This document shows, piece by piece, positions 28,421 through 38,112 of a stretch of 64,000 nucleotides of DNA (positions are counted from its first letter, which is position 1; the number at the start of each line of letters is the position of its first letter). Source of the DNA: Vibrio sp. 05-20-BW147 (lineage in GTDB: Bacteria > Pseudomonadota > Gammaproteobacteria > Enterobacterales > Vibrionaceae). The stretch spans positions 248,001 through 312,000 of the forward strand of contig NZ_SZTO01000002.1 in assembly GCF_013369385.1 (NCBI RefSeq), written 5' to 3'. The notes under the pieces were generated by a model, which was not told where the DNA came from, ran no database searches, and worked only from the letters and a program-made list of their open reading frames with translations. A program made the position numbers and the translations under genes.

Positions 28421-28556
28421 GTGTTGACCTCACAAAATGGGTTTGTGGTGACAACATAGCAGCAGCGGTATTTAGGTTGCGAAGAAAAGGGACGAGCGGT
28501 AAAAAAACTGAGTAAACGGCAAAAGAGAACCATGCTTAATGATGAGCATAGGGGAG

Positions 28557-28586
28557 ATAAAAAAAGAGGCGATGAAATCGCCTCTT
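28557..28586 (-). terminator. Terminator of the EmrD-like gene
   Basis: AAGAGGCGA/TCGCCTCTT stem with TGAAA loop; the A run on the left is a T run on the minus strand. Confidence 0.88.
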
Positions 28587-28593
28587 AGAAAGA

Positions 28594-29799
28594 TCAGATT
28601 GCCAGCGGCATTTCATTGGAAGAATCAGGTTTACGATAAACCAAACGCAGTCCTAACATCGCAAGGATGGACATTGCGAGCATGAGGCAGCCAAGAGGCA
28701 GTTGATCTTGGGCTGGGAACAAGGAGGCGATTAATGTCGCGATACCGGCTCCTAGATTTTGCATACCGCCCAAAATAGCGCCACCGGTTCCCGCGTGATA
28801 AGGGAAAGGAGCCAGTGCTCCCGTGGTCGCCGCTGGGAACAAAATGCCTGCGCCAAGGAAGTAAATCGTCGCACCACCGACCAACGTCAGTGCCGTTGTT
28901 TGACCAAACAGACCTGGAATCAGCACCACGGCTGCGCCGATCAGTATTGCGACCAAGCCAACGTTCAGAGCACGCTTTTCTGAGCGACGCTGAGCAATGT
29001 AGCTAGATAAGCCCGCACCAATCAGATAGCCCGGGATCGGCAATACAAATAAAATGCTGACGATAGTCGCAGGCAGCCCTAGCACACCGCCTAATAGCAC
29101 GCCAGCCGCTGCCTCAAAAACCGCCACACCGGCAAAGGTGGCGACTAAGCAAAGTAAATAACCTTGGAAACGTTTGTTGGATAAAACGTAGTGGTAGCTG
29201 CGAGCAACAGACTCGTGTTTACGTTTTTCTTTTGGCAACGTCTCCATCATGCTGGTCATCATGGTAATAATGACCGCAATAGCAAATAGTGCCAAAAACA
29301 AATAGCTTGAACGCCAGCCAAAGGTTTCCGTCAGCACGCCACCCAATACAGGAGCCATCAGCGGTGAAAAGATCACGCACATGCTGATCAAACTGTTGGC
29401 ACGATGTAATTCTGCGCCTTCAAAACAGTCACGAGTCAGGGTACGAGACATCGCACCACCACAACCGATCCCCAAGCCTTGAACGAAGCTACCGACAAGG
29501 AACCAAGTGTACTCGTGTGCAAACAGTGACAGCATAGTGCCGGCAATGTAAACCAGCAGACCGGCGATGATGATCGGCTTACGGCCAAGGCGATCCGACA
29601 GTGGACCATAGACAAATTGCGACAATCCGTAAGGGATCAAATAGCACGCCATGACAGCCTGCAGTGCAGCAGGCGATACCAAAAACTCACTGGCCATGTG
29701 ACCGATTGATGGCACGTACATGGTTTGAGTCATTTGACCCACAGCGGTCAAAATAGCGATCAAAAAGGTAAGCTTGGCTAATGGAAATGACGCGGACAT
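28594..29799 (-). CDS. MFS drug exporter, EmrD-like
   Basis: 401 residues from ATG 29799, GGAG upstream; the ATG at 29841 adds 14 residues without a ribosome site. Twelve membrane helices. DHA1 motif GPLSDRLGRKPII (motif A, about 70-82) and motif C-like GLGIGCGGAMSRTLTRD region follow. E. coli EmrD, of about the same size, exports uncouplers and amphipathic drugs by proton antiport. The resemblance is good but symbol emrD is not certain. Single-gene unit. Confidence 0.82.
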   Translation of the reverse strand: MSASFPLAKLTFLIAILTAVGQMTQTMYVPSIGHMASEFLVSPAALQAVMACYLIPYGLSQFVYGPLSDRLGRKPIIIAGLLVYIAGTMLSLFAHEYTWFLVGSFVQGLGIGCGGAMSRTLTRDCFEGAELHRANSLISMCVIFSPLMAPVLGGVLTETFGWRSSYLFLALFAIAVIITMMTSMMETLPKEKRKHESVARSYHYVLSNKRFQGYLLCLVATFAGVAVFEAAAGVLLGGVLGLPATIVSILFVLPIPGYLIGAGLSSYIAQRRSEKRALNVGLVAILIGAAVVLIPGLFGQTTALTLVGGATIYFLGAGILFPAATTGALAPFPYHAGTGGAILGGMQNLGAGIATLIASLFPAQDQLPLGCLMLAMSILAMLGLRLVYRKPDSSNEMPLAI

Positions 29800-30106
29800 C
29801 TGCGCAAATTCTCCGGCTAAATTAAAAACGAAAAAGACCATGACAGATCGGTAAAGACTGCCAAATAATGAGTTTTATAGGGATTTACGGCGCGAGATAT
29901 TAGTCGTTGATGGCATTGTGATCAATCTGAAAATGTGATCTTAAGCAAGATAAAAATCTATCATTTGCATTAGAAAAATTAATGATTATTTTTTATTTAA
30001 CGACCCGTTCATTAGTGATTCCTTGGTTTGAGATAACAAAGAGACGGGGTGAGGAGCAGGTAGAATAGCCTTAGGGTTGTTAGTGGGGTACATGGAAAGT
30101 AAGCAT
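29800..30106. other. Gene-free region upstream of the EmrD-like gene
   Basis: Holds AT-rich sequence and a direct repeat TGTGATC around 29917-29941, which resembles CRP half-sites but lacks a proper second half. I see no other structure. Confidence 0.5.
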
Positions 30107-30139
30107 AAAAAAATCCGATAAACAGGGTTTATCGGATTT
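30107..30139 (-). terminator. Terminator of speA-speB
   Basis: A 13-bp perfect stem AAATCCGATAAAC/GTTTATCGGATTT around three bases; seven A on the left give the T run on the minus strand. Confidence 0.92.
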
Positions 30140-30164
30140 CGTTATTTTGCGTTAGAGTGTTTGC

Positions 30165-31100
30165 TTAGAACTCTGAATCAAACTCTTTATTCGCCGCCCA
30201 AGCGTACATCAGTTCCAACGCGATGGTTGCGCCAGCCAGTGCGGTCAAATCGCTTTGATCGTACGGAGGAGAGACCTCCACCACATCCATACCAACGATG
30301 TTAACGTCTTTCAAGCCACGGATGATTTTCAAAATCTTGTCCGAGTTCAAGCCACCGCACACAGGCGTACCGGTGCCAGGGGCAAAAGCAGGATCCAGAC
30401 AGTCGATATCAAACGTCACATACACTGGCTTGTCTGCCACGATGCGACGGATATCCGCAAGGATCTCATCCACGCTCATGTCGTTTGCTTGCATCGCATT
30501 GATAACGTTAAAGCCATGACCTTGTTGCTTGTACTCAGTACGAATACCCACTTGTACCGAATGCTTAGGAGAGATCAACCCTTCTTTGGGCGCATGGTAG
30601 AACATGGTGCCGTGGTCATAGCTGCTGCCGTTTGCGTACGTGTCGGTGTGCGCATCGAAGTGGATCAATGCCATTTCACCGTAGTGTTTTGCATAAGCGC
30701 GCAGAATAGGCAGCGTGATGAAGTGATCACCACCTAGGCCAAGCATTGTTTTGCCGCTTTTTAGAATCGCAGAGGTGGCTGCTTCCATACGGTAAGTGAA
30801 GTCTTCTGCATCACCACAATCGAAGACAAGATCGCCACCGTCAATCACCTTCACCTTTTTAAATAGGTTGAAATCCCATGGGAATTTCTTACCTTCCCAT
30901 GCAAGATTCACCGATGCACGACGGATCGCATCTGGGCCCATACGCGCACCAGGACGACCAGAGGTTGCCATGTCTAGCGGTGCGCCAAACACAACGAGGT
31001 CTGCATCAGCCGCAACAGGATCTTTTACATACGGGCGACGCACAAAACTCATTGAGTTGGAGTAAAGCGAATAATCAGTTTTAGTAAACAAATCATTCAT
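30165..31100 (-). CDS. speB: Agmatinase SpeB
   Basis: 311 residues. Ureohydrolase fold with the Mn2-binding motifs GGDHFI (about 122-127), HFDAHTDT (about 147-154) and [12 protein letters not shown] (about 226-237). Hydrolyses agmatine to putrescine and urea. The ATG follows the speA stop with no spacing, so translation may be coupled. With speA it forms the arginine route to putrescine. Confidence 0.95.
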   Translation of the reverse strand: MNDLFTKTDYSLYSNSMSFVRRPYVKDPVAADADLVVFGAPLDMATSGRPGARMGPDAIRRASVNLAWEGKKFPWDFNLFKKVKVIDGGDLVFDCGDAEDFTYRMEAATSAILKSGKTMLGLGGDHFITLPILRAYAKHYGEMALIHFDAHTDTYANGSSYDHGTMFYHAPKEGLISPKHSVQVGIRTEYKQQGHGFNVINAMQANDMSVDEILADIRRIVADKPVYVTFDIDCLDPAFAPGTGTPVCGGLNSDKILKIIRGLKDVNIVGMDVVEVSPPYDQSDLTALAGATIALELMYAWAANKEFDSEF

Positions 31101-33023
31101 TTAGAAGTCCTCTAAATAGGTGTAACCAGACAAGCCTTGCTCAAGCTCTGCCAGGATTTGTTGTTGTTCGTTTTCGTCTACTCGTTGTGATACGAGCGAC
31201 TGATAGTTTTTGCGGATTTGATCGACGTCGATATGTACGTAGCGCATCATATCTTCCACGGTATCGCCTTCATTGATGAAATCGATATTGATCTCACCTT
31301 GGTCACCGACATTGACAACCGCACTGTGTGTGTCGCCAAACAGGTTGTGCATATCACCCAAGATTTCTTGATACGCACCCACTAGGAAGAAACCCATTAA
31401 ATATGGTTCATCTGCATTCCAAGCGGGTACTGGAAGGGTACTTTCAATACCTTGTCCATCTACATAAGCGTCAATCGCACCATCAGAGTCACAGGTGATG
31501 TCGAGCATCACTGCACGACGATCCGCCGCGTTTTGTAAGCCAGAAAGTGGCAGAACAGGGAAGACCTGCTCAATACCCCAAGCGTCTGGTAATGATTGGA
31601 ACAGAGAGAAATTGACGAAAAACTTATCGGCCAAACGCTCTGTCAGCTCATCAAGAATTGGGCGATGGAAGCGGTTTTTCGTGCTCATCAAGCGGTTCAA
31701 TTCATAGTAGATACGCAGCGATGTTTGTTCTGCCCACGCGCGATGCTCAAGGGTTAGTACCCCAGTGGCAAACTGTGAGTGCACTTCTGCCAAGTCACTT
31801 TGCGTGTCGTTGTAAATCTCAATCAACGCTCGGTCGTCAGTACCGTTGTGCAAGTTCAACCAGCTGCGCCACATGTTGTTCAGTAGAAGAGGGAAGTCTT
31901 CTTCTGGCTCGGTGACGGTTTCTGGTTTGTAAGCTTCAGTACCAATCACGTTTGAAATCAACACTGCGTGGTGCGCTGTTAGTGAACGGCCAGACTCAGA
32001 AATGATCACTGGCATTGGTTGCTTGTAATCTTTACACACGTCACCCACGGTATTGACGATATTGCGCGCGTACTCCACCAACCCATAGTTCATCGAGTTA
32101 GAAGATTGGCTGCGAGTACCATCGTAGTCAATCGCCAAACCGCCACCCACGTCGAAGTACGCGATGTTGGCACCCAACGTGCGCAGCTCACAATAGAAAC
32201 GCGCTGATTCATTCACGCCATTACGCACATCGCGAATGTTGGCCATTTGTGAGCCAAGGTGGAAGTGAACGAGCTGCAGTGTGTCTAATTGGTTTTCTTG
32301 CTTCAAACGGCTGATCACATTCAGCACTTGTGATGCTGAGAGGCCGAACTTCGACTTCTCGCCACCACTGGCTTGCCATTTACCGGCGCCTTGTGAAGCC
32401 AGGCGAATACGGATGCCAAGACGTGGTGATACGCCTAAGCTTTTCGCTTCACGTAGCACGAGATCAAGTTCCGACATTTTCTCTAGAACGATGAACACCT
32501 TGTGGCCAAGTTTTTCACCGATCAATGCTAAACGGATGTACTCACGGTCTTTATAGCCGTTACAAACAATAACAGAGCTTGCGTGCTGTGCCATCGCCAG
32601 TACCGCTAGAAGTTCAGGTTTACTGCCTGCTTCTAGGCCTAGCTGTTTGGTTTCAAGTTGTGCCTGGCTGGCAAGAATCTCGTCTACCACTTCACGCTGC
32701 TGGTTTACTTTGATTGGGTAAACAAGCAGGTATTTATTTGGGTATTGATATTCATCAATTGCCTGGTTAAACGCGTCACAGATCGAATGCACACGTTGAT
32801 GCAGAATTTGCGGAAATCGAACCAAAACAGGTAGATTGAGCTGACGCTCTTCTAATTGTTTAACGATTTGGCTTAACTGCACTTGGTGGGCGTTGTCACT
32901 ACGTGGTGAAACGTACATCTCACCTTGGTCATCAATGCCATAGAAGCCTTGGCTCCAGTAGTGAACGTTGTAGTCGGCGCGAACGCGGTCTAATTTGGAT
33001 GTTTGTTCCACATCTAATCTCAC
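31101..33023 (-). CDS. speA: Biosynthetic arginine decarboxylase SpeA
   Basis: 640 residues from GTG 33023 ([18 protein letters not shown]); the longer frame from 33062 is not typical. The PLP lysine is in [14 protein letters not shown] near residue 91, with the alanine-racemase-like barrel including [27 protein letters not shown] and [14 protein letters not shown]-terminal dimer domain: [14 protein letters not shown]-like YVDGQGIES. Converts arginine to agmatine for speB. Divergent from the HAD gene, with 200 bp between. Confidence 0.96.
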   Translation of the reverse strand: MRLDVEQTSKLDRVRADYNVHYWSQGFYGIDDQGEMYVSPRSDNAHQVQLSQIVKQLEERQLNLPVLVRFPQILHQRVHSICDAFNQAIDEYQYPNKYLLVYPIKVNQQREVVDEILASQAQLETKQLGLEAGSKPELLAVLAMAQHASSVIVCNGYKDREYIRLALIGEKLGHKVFIVLEKMSELDLVLREAKSLGVSPRLGIRIRLASQGAGKWQASGGEKSKFGLSASQVLNVISRLKQENQLDTLQLVHFHLGSQMANIRDVRNGVNESARFYCELRTLGANIAYFDVGGGLAIDYDGTRSQSSNSMNYGLVEYARNIVNTVGDVCKDYKQPMPVIISESGRSLTAHHAVLISNVIGTEAYKPETVTEPEEDFPLLLNNMWRSWLNLHNGTDDRALIEIYNDTQSDLAEVHSQFATGVLTLEHRAWAEQTSLRIYYELNRLMSTKNRFHRPILDELTERLADKFFVNFSLFQSLPDAWGIEQVFPVLPLSGLQNAADRRAVMLDITCDSDGAIDAYVDGQGIESTLPVPAWNADEPYLMGFFLVGAYQEILGDMHNLFGDTHSAVVNVGDQGEINIDFINEGDTVEDMMRYVHIDVDQIRKNYQSLVSQRVDENEQQQILAELEQGLSGYTYLEDF

Positions 33024-33224
33024 AGAGTCTATCCGCAATACTGCTACGGATATTAAGAACAAAACATGAGTGGAAAGTCCCTCTCATGGCCTGGCACGCA
33101 ACGCGTGTTGCGCGAATTAACGGACAATTTACCACTTGAGTCTAATGAATAAAATCTATTATTACGACAATAGCTGCTTATTGAGACATAGGTAAAAATG
33201 GTAGCGAATTTTCATGGAGGAACA

Positions 33225-33701
33225 ATGCATAAAGCGATCTTGTTTGATTGGGGGAATACCTTAATGAAAGACGATGCCAGCCAAACTGGAAAGATGAGGT
33301 ATTGGGAACAAATTCAATTGATTAACGGAGCTAAAGAGGTGCTAGAGGCACTGAGTGAGCGCTACGATATCTACATCGCAACCGGAGCGGCTGATTCAAC
33401 AATTGAAGATATTCATGCAACGTTTCAGCGAGGCGAAATCGATGTTTTTATCAAAGGATATTTTAATCGAGAAAACATTCCTTTTGCGAAAGGTTCAAGT
33501 GATTTTTATCTCGCCATTTCAGCCTCCCTTGGGCTAAAACCCAATCAGCTTTGCATGATCGGTGATAGCTTGCAAAAAGACATTCTACCAGCGAAAAAGG
33601 CTGGGTTAACCGCTGTTTGGCTGCAGGAGGAAGTGGGGCCGCACCCTTCAGGTATAGTGACGATTCAACACTTGCATCAACTTTGTGCGATTTTGCTGTA
33701 G
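33225..33701 (+). CDS. HAD-family hydrolase
   Basis: 158 residues from ATG 33225, with GGAGGAA upstream. HAD motif I is FDWGNTL; the nucleophile D8 is kept but the second Asp (DxD) is replaced by Gly, as in a subset of HAD enzymes with altered chemistry. Motif III lysine KGSSDFYLAI and motif IV MIGDSLQKDILPAKKAG are present, so it should fold and bind phosphate. Substrate unknown. Confidence 0.8.
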   Translation: MHKAILFDWGNTLMKDDASQTGKMRYWEQIQLINGAKEVLEALSERYDIYIATGAADSTIEDIHATFQRGEIDVFIKGYFNRENIPFAKGSSDFYLAISASLGLKPNQLCMIGDSLQKDILPAKKAGLTAVWLQEEVGPHPSGIVTIQHLHQLCAILL

Positions 33702-33726
33702 CGCTTTGCTTGAGTCGGTGAATGAA

Positions 33727-33759
33727 TCCAGTAAGTGGGCTGAAACACCACTTACTGGA
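33727..33759. repeat. 12-bp perfect inverted repeat between convergent genes
   Basis: TCCAGTAAGTGG/CCACTTACTGGA with a nine-base loop, 26 bases after the HAD stop and 21 before the HDOD stop. No T run on either strand. Confidence 0.6.
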
Positions 33760-33779
33760 GGATGGTGACGCCGTTTCTC

Positions 33780-34610
33780 TTAAGCGGCGACCATCTGCAT
33801 TGCGAGGTCGCGACCGTTTCCTCGGATTCTGTCTATTTGGTCAACAAATGTCGCCGAAATGCACAGCAGTCTTGAATCGGGATGGTTAGCGAGAAAATGA
33901 GCTTTTTCATTCGAGTCTTTGAAATCGTCCCAGCTGCTGTTGATGGCTCTGGCAAAATGGATAATGCTGGCCAGTTTGGGTGAAACATCGGCTTCTCTCG
34001 GCTCATGGAAATGTTCAATGGCATCCGCCATCTCTTCTGGGAAGTTCCAACTGCGCGCAAGTTTTGCTCCAAGTGTGGGAGAAGAGACATTCAACAACTC
34101 CTCTTGGACGGTAATGGGGTCGGCCCCCTTGGCCACTCTTTGATTAATGACTAAAGCTTGTTCGGGGACCAGCGTGTGAATCATCAATTCGCCAATATTA
34201 TGCAATACGCCAGTGGTGAAGGTCTCATTCACATCCATACCAGCTTCGGCCGCCAATTTGGACGAGATAACAGAGACTTCAAACGTGTCGGTCCAATATT
34301 GCTCCATGTCTAACGTGCTCACCTTTGGAAACGCGCTGGAGAGGACTGATGCCACGACTAACGTTCGTACCGGTCCAGTACCAACACGAATAAGCGCATC
34401 GTTGATTGTCGCAATCGTTTTTTTTCCGCCAAAGTGGGCAGAGTTGGCCATTCGCAATAGCCGTGCGCTGAGCACTTGATCCATCGATATCTTTTTGGCG
34501 AGCGCACCAAAGTTAACGTCTTCTTGGTTAACCATCTCCAGTAATTCTTGCAGAAGACTTTGAATACGTGGTAATTCATTTAATCGAGTTATTAATGCAG
34601 CCTGACTCAT
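33780..34610 (-). CDS. HDOD domain protein (second copy)
   Basis: 276 residues, entirely HDOD: LPRIQSLLQELLEM, MDQVLSARLLRMANSAHF, INDALIRVGTGPVRTLVVASV, TGVLHNIGELMIHTL and the SWNFPEEMADAIEHFH segment. It lacks catalytic HD residues of phosphodiesterases apart from isolated His, as usual for HDOD. Acts presumably in signalling; partner unknown. GAGACAG lies upstream of the start. Related to the protein at 17831-18751 but much diverged. Confidence 0.85.
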   Translation of the reverse strand: MSQAALITRLNELPRIQSLLQELLEMVNQEDVNFGALAKKISMDQVLSARLLRMANSAHFGGKKTIATINDALIRVGTGPVRTLVVASVLSSAFPKVSTLDMEQYWTDTFEVSVISSKLAAEAGMDVNETFTTGVLHNIGELMIHTLVPEQALVINQRVAKGADPITVQEELLNVSSPTLGAKLARSWNFPEEMADAIEHFHEPREADVSPKLASIIHFARAINSSWDDFKDSNEKAHFLANHPDSRLLCISATFVDQIDRIRGNGRDLAMQMVAA

Positions 34611-34824
34611 GTTCTGTCTCCTCAGTGCTCAGCGTAATGAGCGTTAGTCATTTGAATATAGGTCAGGTCATTTGATGTTTACAAAAAAGTAGATAATTCC
34701 GATGGTGGCCTTTGATACCTGTATGGGCAAGGTAATCAGAGCAGTGAATCTGCAGCGTTAAGCGCGCTTAGAAAAGCGCTTAAATCCCTTGGAAGTCAAA
34801 CAATGAATAATCAGTGAGGCAAGG

Positions 34825-35400
34825 ATGAACATTGGAATTTATATTTATGATGAGGCGGAGGTTCTCGATTTTGCAGGGCCGTTTGAAGTGTTTTCAACCG
34901 CCAACCGTTTTGGTGAACACCATTGGCAAGTCGCATTGATTGGCGAAACAGGTAAGCCGGTAAAAGGGCGAGGTGGCTTCTCTGTTCAGCCTCATTATTC
35001 CATTGACAATCACCCTCACTTAGATTTGCTTTTGGTTGTAGGGGGTGTTCATCGTGATGAAATCAAGAAGCTCAATGTTATCAACTGGATAGGTACAACA
35101 GCAATACGGGCGAATTTAGTCGCCTCCGTGTGTACCGGAAGCTTTCTGTTAGCGGAAACCGGCTTACTGGATGGCTTGGAAGTCACGACGCATTGGGAAG
35201 ACATCGAAGATTTAAAACAACGTTACCCCAAGCTGACTGTTTTGTCGCAACGACGTTGGGTAGATAGCGGGAAATACACCACCAGTGGTGGCATTTCTGC
35301 TGGTATAGATATGAGCCTCTATTTGGTCGCCAAGTTGAAAGGCGAGGATTTGGCTCGTCAGACAGCCAAGCAAATGGAGTATCAGTGGAATCAAGAATGA
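34825..35400 (+). CDS. DJ-1/PfpI-family protein (glutamine-amidotransferase-like)
   Basis: 191 residues. The nucleophile elbow is VASVCTGSFLLAE near residue 95-105 with the reactive Cys, followed by TTHWEDIEDLKQRYP, the pattern of AraC-linked PfpI/ThiJ proteins (no DNA-binding domain here). Candidate His is in the THW. Function could be isonitrile hydratase-like or a chaperone/stress role; not decidable. Overlaps the GNAT gene by ATGA. Upstream 34759-34783 has overlapping palindromes. Confidence 0.8.
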   Translation: MNIGIYIYDEAEVLDFAGPFEVFSTANRFGEHHWQVALIGETGKPVKGRGGFSVQPHYSIDNHPHLDLLLVVGGVHRDEIKKLNVINWIGTTAIRANLVASVCTGSFLLAETGLLDGLEVTTHWEDIEDLKQRYPKLTVLSQRRWVDSGKYTTSGGISAGIDMSLYLVAKLKGEDLARQTAKQMEYQWNQE

Positions 35401-35945
35401 GACAATACGTGACGAGTGTGGATGAAGCGCGTTTGCATTTGAGAATGCTTCACGGCAGCGATGATGCGCCATTGTTGGCCTTTGAATACGAAAATCGCTA
35501 TTGGTTTGAGCGATTTATTACACCGAGAGAACCGTCGATATTTTCCGAGAAGGGGATACGAAAACACATTGACTACTGTTTGTCAGAGTATGGACATAAG
35601 CGAATGTTGCCGATGATTGTTGAATCGGATGAGGGTGCGATCGTGGGACGGGTCAACTTTCACGATATCAAGTTCAACCGTGGCGTTGCGACACTAGGTT
35701 ATCGATTTGCTGAGAACGTGGCGGGCAAAGGCATTGCTACGCAAATGGTCAGCAAAGCGATGTCTGTATTGCAACGGCTCGGTTTTAGACGTGTGTTGGC
35801 GGTTGTTGCTTCAGACAACATTGCATCGCAAAGAGTGCTGGAAAAGTGTGGTTTTAGGCAAATGAACCTCATTGCAAACTATGTCATTTTGCATGGCCAG
35901 TCGGTCGACTGTTATCGGTATGAACACCAGTTTAAAGTGAGATAA
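35397..35945 (+). CDS. GNAT acetyltransferase (RimJ-like)
   Basis: 182 residues from ATG 35397, which overlaps the TGA of the DJ-1 gene, so the two are translationally coupled. GNAT fold of the RimJ/RimL type: TLGYRFAENVAGKGIATQMVSKAM is motif A with the acetyl-CoA pyrophosphate loop, and NIASQRVLEKCGFRQMN is motif B. Substrate unknown. Confidence 0.85.
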   Translation: MRQYVTSVDEARLHLRMLHGSDDAPLLAFEYENRYWFERFITPREPSIFSEKGIRKHIDYCLSEYGHKRMLPMIVESDEGAIVGRVNFHDIKFNRGVATLGYRFAENVAGKGIATQMVSKAMSVLQRLGFRRVLAVVASDNIASQRVLEKCGFRQMNLIANYVILHGQSVDCYRYEHQFKVR

Positions 35946-36143
35946 TTGCTCGCGTGATTAGATGAAATTTGATGAGATTGGGAACGATTGAATCGGTAAG
36001 GCAACAAAGAGGTCGCTTGTGCATGAAGGTAAAAATAGGTTATTGAGCACATTATTTATTACTAAATTAATATAAACAGTTGCGAAAGATTTTGAACTGG
36101 TTACAAATGTAGCCCAGAAATACTGACAATAGGGAAAGAAAAA

Positions 36144-36953
36144 ATGCAAGATACCACTCCCGAGTATCTGTTGGCTGCTTTAAGACAGGCGATTAAAAGC
36201 AAGGGGCTGACATATCGAGAGTTGTCTGACAGGTTAGGAATACCTCTTTCTACGTTTAAAAGACACCTTTACAGCTCGAACATTTCGCTGGATAAATTGC
36301 TGGAATATTGCCGTGAGACAGATACTTCTTTAGAAGAGTTACAAAAGCTGGCAAATCAGTTAAAAGAAAACGATCAAAACTACTTTAGTCAAACCCAAGA
36401 TGATGTGTTTTTTGAGTATCCCGAAATCTATGACTTTTATAGAGAGTTAAGACACTTACGTGATAAAAATGGCTTCAACTGGATGAGGGAAAAGCACGGT
36501 CTAGATGAAGCGACCACGCGTTCTTATTTTCATGCTTTAGAACTGCTGGGACTCATCAAGTTAGACGAGAAGTATGGCTTTAGCTTAGTCGGGCCGATGT
36601 ACTACAGTTTTGCCGAAGAATCCAAGCTCAACAAAAAATACACCCAAATACTGATTGAGCAGACCATCGCGTTTCCTGATTGTGTCAAGGTTGGTTTATC
36701 GCGAATGAATCTGACCGATGACCAATTAAAAGCGGTGGGCAAAATAGTGGCGACAGAAGTGCTACGCTACCACAGCGAGAATATGGCGGATGGCAACTTC
36801 TCGGTGACAGATTTCAAAAATGTCATGTTGATCAGCAGTCCTCATGGCTCTTTGATGTTTTCAGACGGCATCGGCTCACTACCGCAAGATGTGCTAGAAC
36901 AGATCAAAGATCGCATCGAGCAAGCAGGGGATAAACCTAGTTTGGCCCTCTAG
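36144..36953 (+). CDS. XRE-family transcriptional regulator with an unassigned C-terminal domain
   Basis: 269 residues. Helix-turn-helix at about 10-65 (GLTYRELSDRLGIPLSTFKRHLYSSNISLDKLLEYC). The remaining 200 residues have no motif I know; they include an SYFHALELLGLIKLDEKYGFSL winged-helix-like section. Such long-tailed XRE proteins usually act as one-component sensors. Start after AGGGAAAGAAAA. Followed by a terminator; its target is unknown. The 198-bp upstream has nothing clear besides AT-rich promoter-like sequence. Confidence 0.75.
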   Translation: MQDTTPEYLLAALRQAIKSKGLTYRELSDRLGIPLSTFKRHLYSSNISLDKLLEYCRETDTSLEELQKLANQLKENDQNYFSQTQDDVFFEYPEIYDFYRELRHLRDKNGFNWMREKHGLDEATTRSYFHALELLGLIKLDEKYGFSLVGPMYYSFAEESKLNKKYTQILIEQTIAFPDCVKVGLSRMNLTDDQLKAVGKIVATEVLRYHSENMADGNFSVTDFKNVMLISSPHGSLMFSDGIGSLPQDVLEQIKDRIEQAGDKPSLAL

Positions 36954-36980
36954 TTACTCGCAAAAAATTACCCTTTCTTG

Positions 36981-37017
36981 GCCGATGCAAAATAGCCTTA
37001 TTTTGCGTCGGCTTTTT
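36981..37017 (+). terminator. Terminator of the XRE regulator gene
   Basis: A 14-bp stem GCCGATGCAAAATA/TATTTTGCGTCGGC (one G-T), GCCT loop, TTTTTATT. Confidence 0.92.
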
Positions 37018-37075
37018 ATTGCGTCTTTGTATTGATGCTATGAATTTCATTTTGGTTTTATATTGATGAAGAGTG

Positions 37076-37103
37076 TTGACATGGATAAATTTAAAGCTAT
37101 TAT
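37076..37103 (+). promoter_or_regulatory. Candidate promoter of the TetR gene
   Basis: TTGACA, 16-base spacer, TATTAT. The last base of the -10 box touches the first operator. Confidence 0.6.
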
Positions 37104-37115
37104 GACGAAGTGTCA
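37103..37115. promoter_or_regulatory. TetR operator copy 1 (imperfect)
   Basis: TGACGAAGTGTCA, matching the TGACGA-N-TCGTCA palindrome in 11 positions; overlaps the -10 to +1 region. Confidence 0.5.
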
Positions 37116-37119
37116 TTTG

Positions 37120-37132
37120 TGACGATTCGTCA
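37120..37132. promoter_or_regulatory. TetR operator copy 2 (perfect palindrome)
   Basis: TGACGA-T-TCGTCA, start-to-start 17 bp after copy 1. Same motif occurs before the RND gene. Confidence 0.75.
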
Positions 37133-37205
37133 AAAATGAGTGAGATTCCTTTAATAGGGATTCGTGTTACAATCGCAGCGGGAGTACGTCGATACGGAAG
37201 AGTGA

Positions 37206-37997
37206 ATGATGTTTAGCTTTGGTTGTAAGAAAAGTGATGAGCAAAAAGGGTGTGGATTTTCGGCTGGAAAGACGAAAAAACAGCAAGCTATCGCTGATCG
37301 AGAAGTTGAATTAATTCTGTTAGCAAAAGCCATTGTACAGAAGGAAGGATTTGCCAACCTTACGATGGACAAACTAACAGCGGCCAGTCCGTACTCAAAA
37401 GGGACGATATACAATCATTTTTGCAGCAAAGAGGATGTGATTTTAGCGCTGTGTATTCATTCGCTAAAAAATGAAGCGCTTCTCTTTAATCGTACTGCAG
37501 CGTTTGAAGGTACGACGCGAGAAAAAATGATCGCTATGCATGTAGGTTACCGTATCTACTCGCGTCTAGAGCCTGTGTTATCGACCTGCGCCATCATGGC
37601 CAAAACACCATGGGTGCTAGAGAAAGCGTCGCCTGCGAGGGTGAATGAGTTAAATGAGCTTGAAGAGAAAGTGATTTCAGGTGCGGATGCTCTCGTGAGC
37701 TACGCGGCCGAAGTCGGCGATGTGAAGTTTTCACCCGCAGTGGGTTCTGATGCCATTGTATTTGCTAACTGGTCAATTGCATTTGGTTCGAATGCCTTGA
37801 CGCAAAACGCATCAAACAGTCACTGTATCAGCCGCCTTCAAGATCCATTTACGGTGCTACATAACGCGAATTTGCTACTTGATGGACTCGGATGGAAGCC
37901 GCTTTCGAGCGAATGGGATTATCGCAAAACCTGGCGACGGGTAGAGCAAGAACTGTTTGCTGAAGAGATCGCTTATCTCGAATCTGTTGGTCGTTAA
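37206..37997 (+). CDS. TetR-family regulator of the adjacent RND exporter operon
   Basis: 263 residues, long for TetR. Residues 1-30 form an unusual basic tail with two cysteines (C7, C16: FGCKKSDEQKGCGF). Helix-turn-helix at about 38-82 (LAKAIVQKEGFANLTMDKLTAASPYSKGTIYNHFCSKEDVI; kept here as motif blocks EGFANLTMDKL and YSKGTIYNHF). C-terminal helical ligand domain with two more Cys. GGAAG precedes the ATG. Palindromes flanking this gene and the exporter gene strongly suggest autorepression and repression of the exporter. Confidence 0.85.
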   Translation: MMFSFGCKKSDEQKGCGFSAGKTKKQQAIADREVELILLAKAIVQKEGFANLTMDKLTAASPYSKGTIYNHFCSKEDVILALCIHSLKNEALLFNRTAAFEGTTREKMIAMHVGYRIYSRLEPVLSTCAIMAKTPWVLEKASPARVNELNELEEKVISGADALVSYAAEVGDVKFSPAVGSDAIVFANWSIAFGSNALTQNASNSHCISRLQDPFTVLHNANLLLDGLGWKPLSSEWDYRKTWRRVEQELFAEEIAYLESVGR

Positions 37998-38007
37998 GGG
38001 GACCAAG

Positions 38008-38028
38008 CCAATCTTAGGATTGGTTTTT
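38008..38028 (+). terminator. Terminator of the TetR gene
   Basis: CCAATC/GATTGG stem, TTAG loop, then TTTTT. Confidence 0.75.
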
Positions 38029-38041
38029 AAATCACACTAAG

Positions 38042-38054
38042 TGACGAATCGTCA
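38042..38054. promoter_or_regulatory. TetR operator copy 3 (perfect palindrome)
   Basis: TGACGA-A-TCGTCA, 128 bp before the exporter start codon. Confidence 0.75.
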
Positions 38055-38112
38055 AAAAATGAACTTGGAAAAACAAAACATAGGTTGTTCTTTGTTGATT
38101 CCAAAATTCTTC

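Noticed and set aside
29917..29941. CRP site upstream of the EmrD-like gene
   Set aside because: Two TGTGATC copies are direct, not inverted, and neither has the TCACA half.
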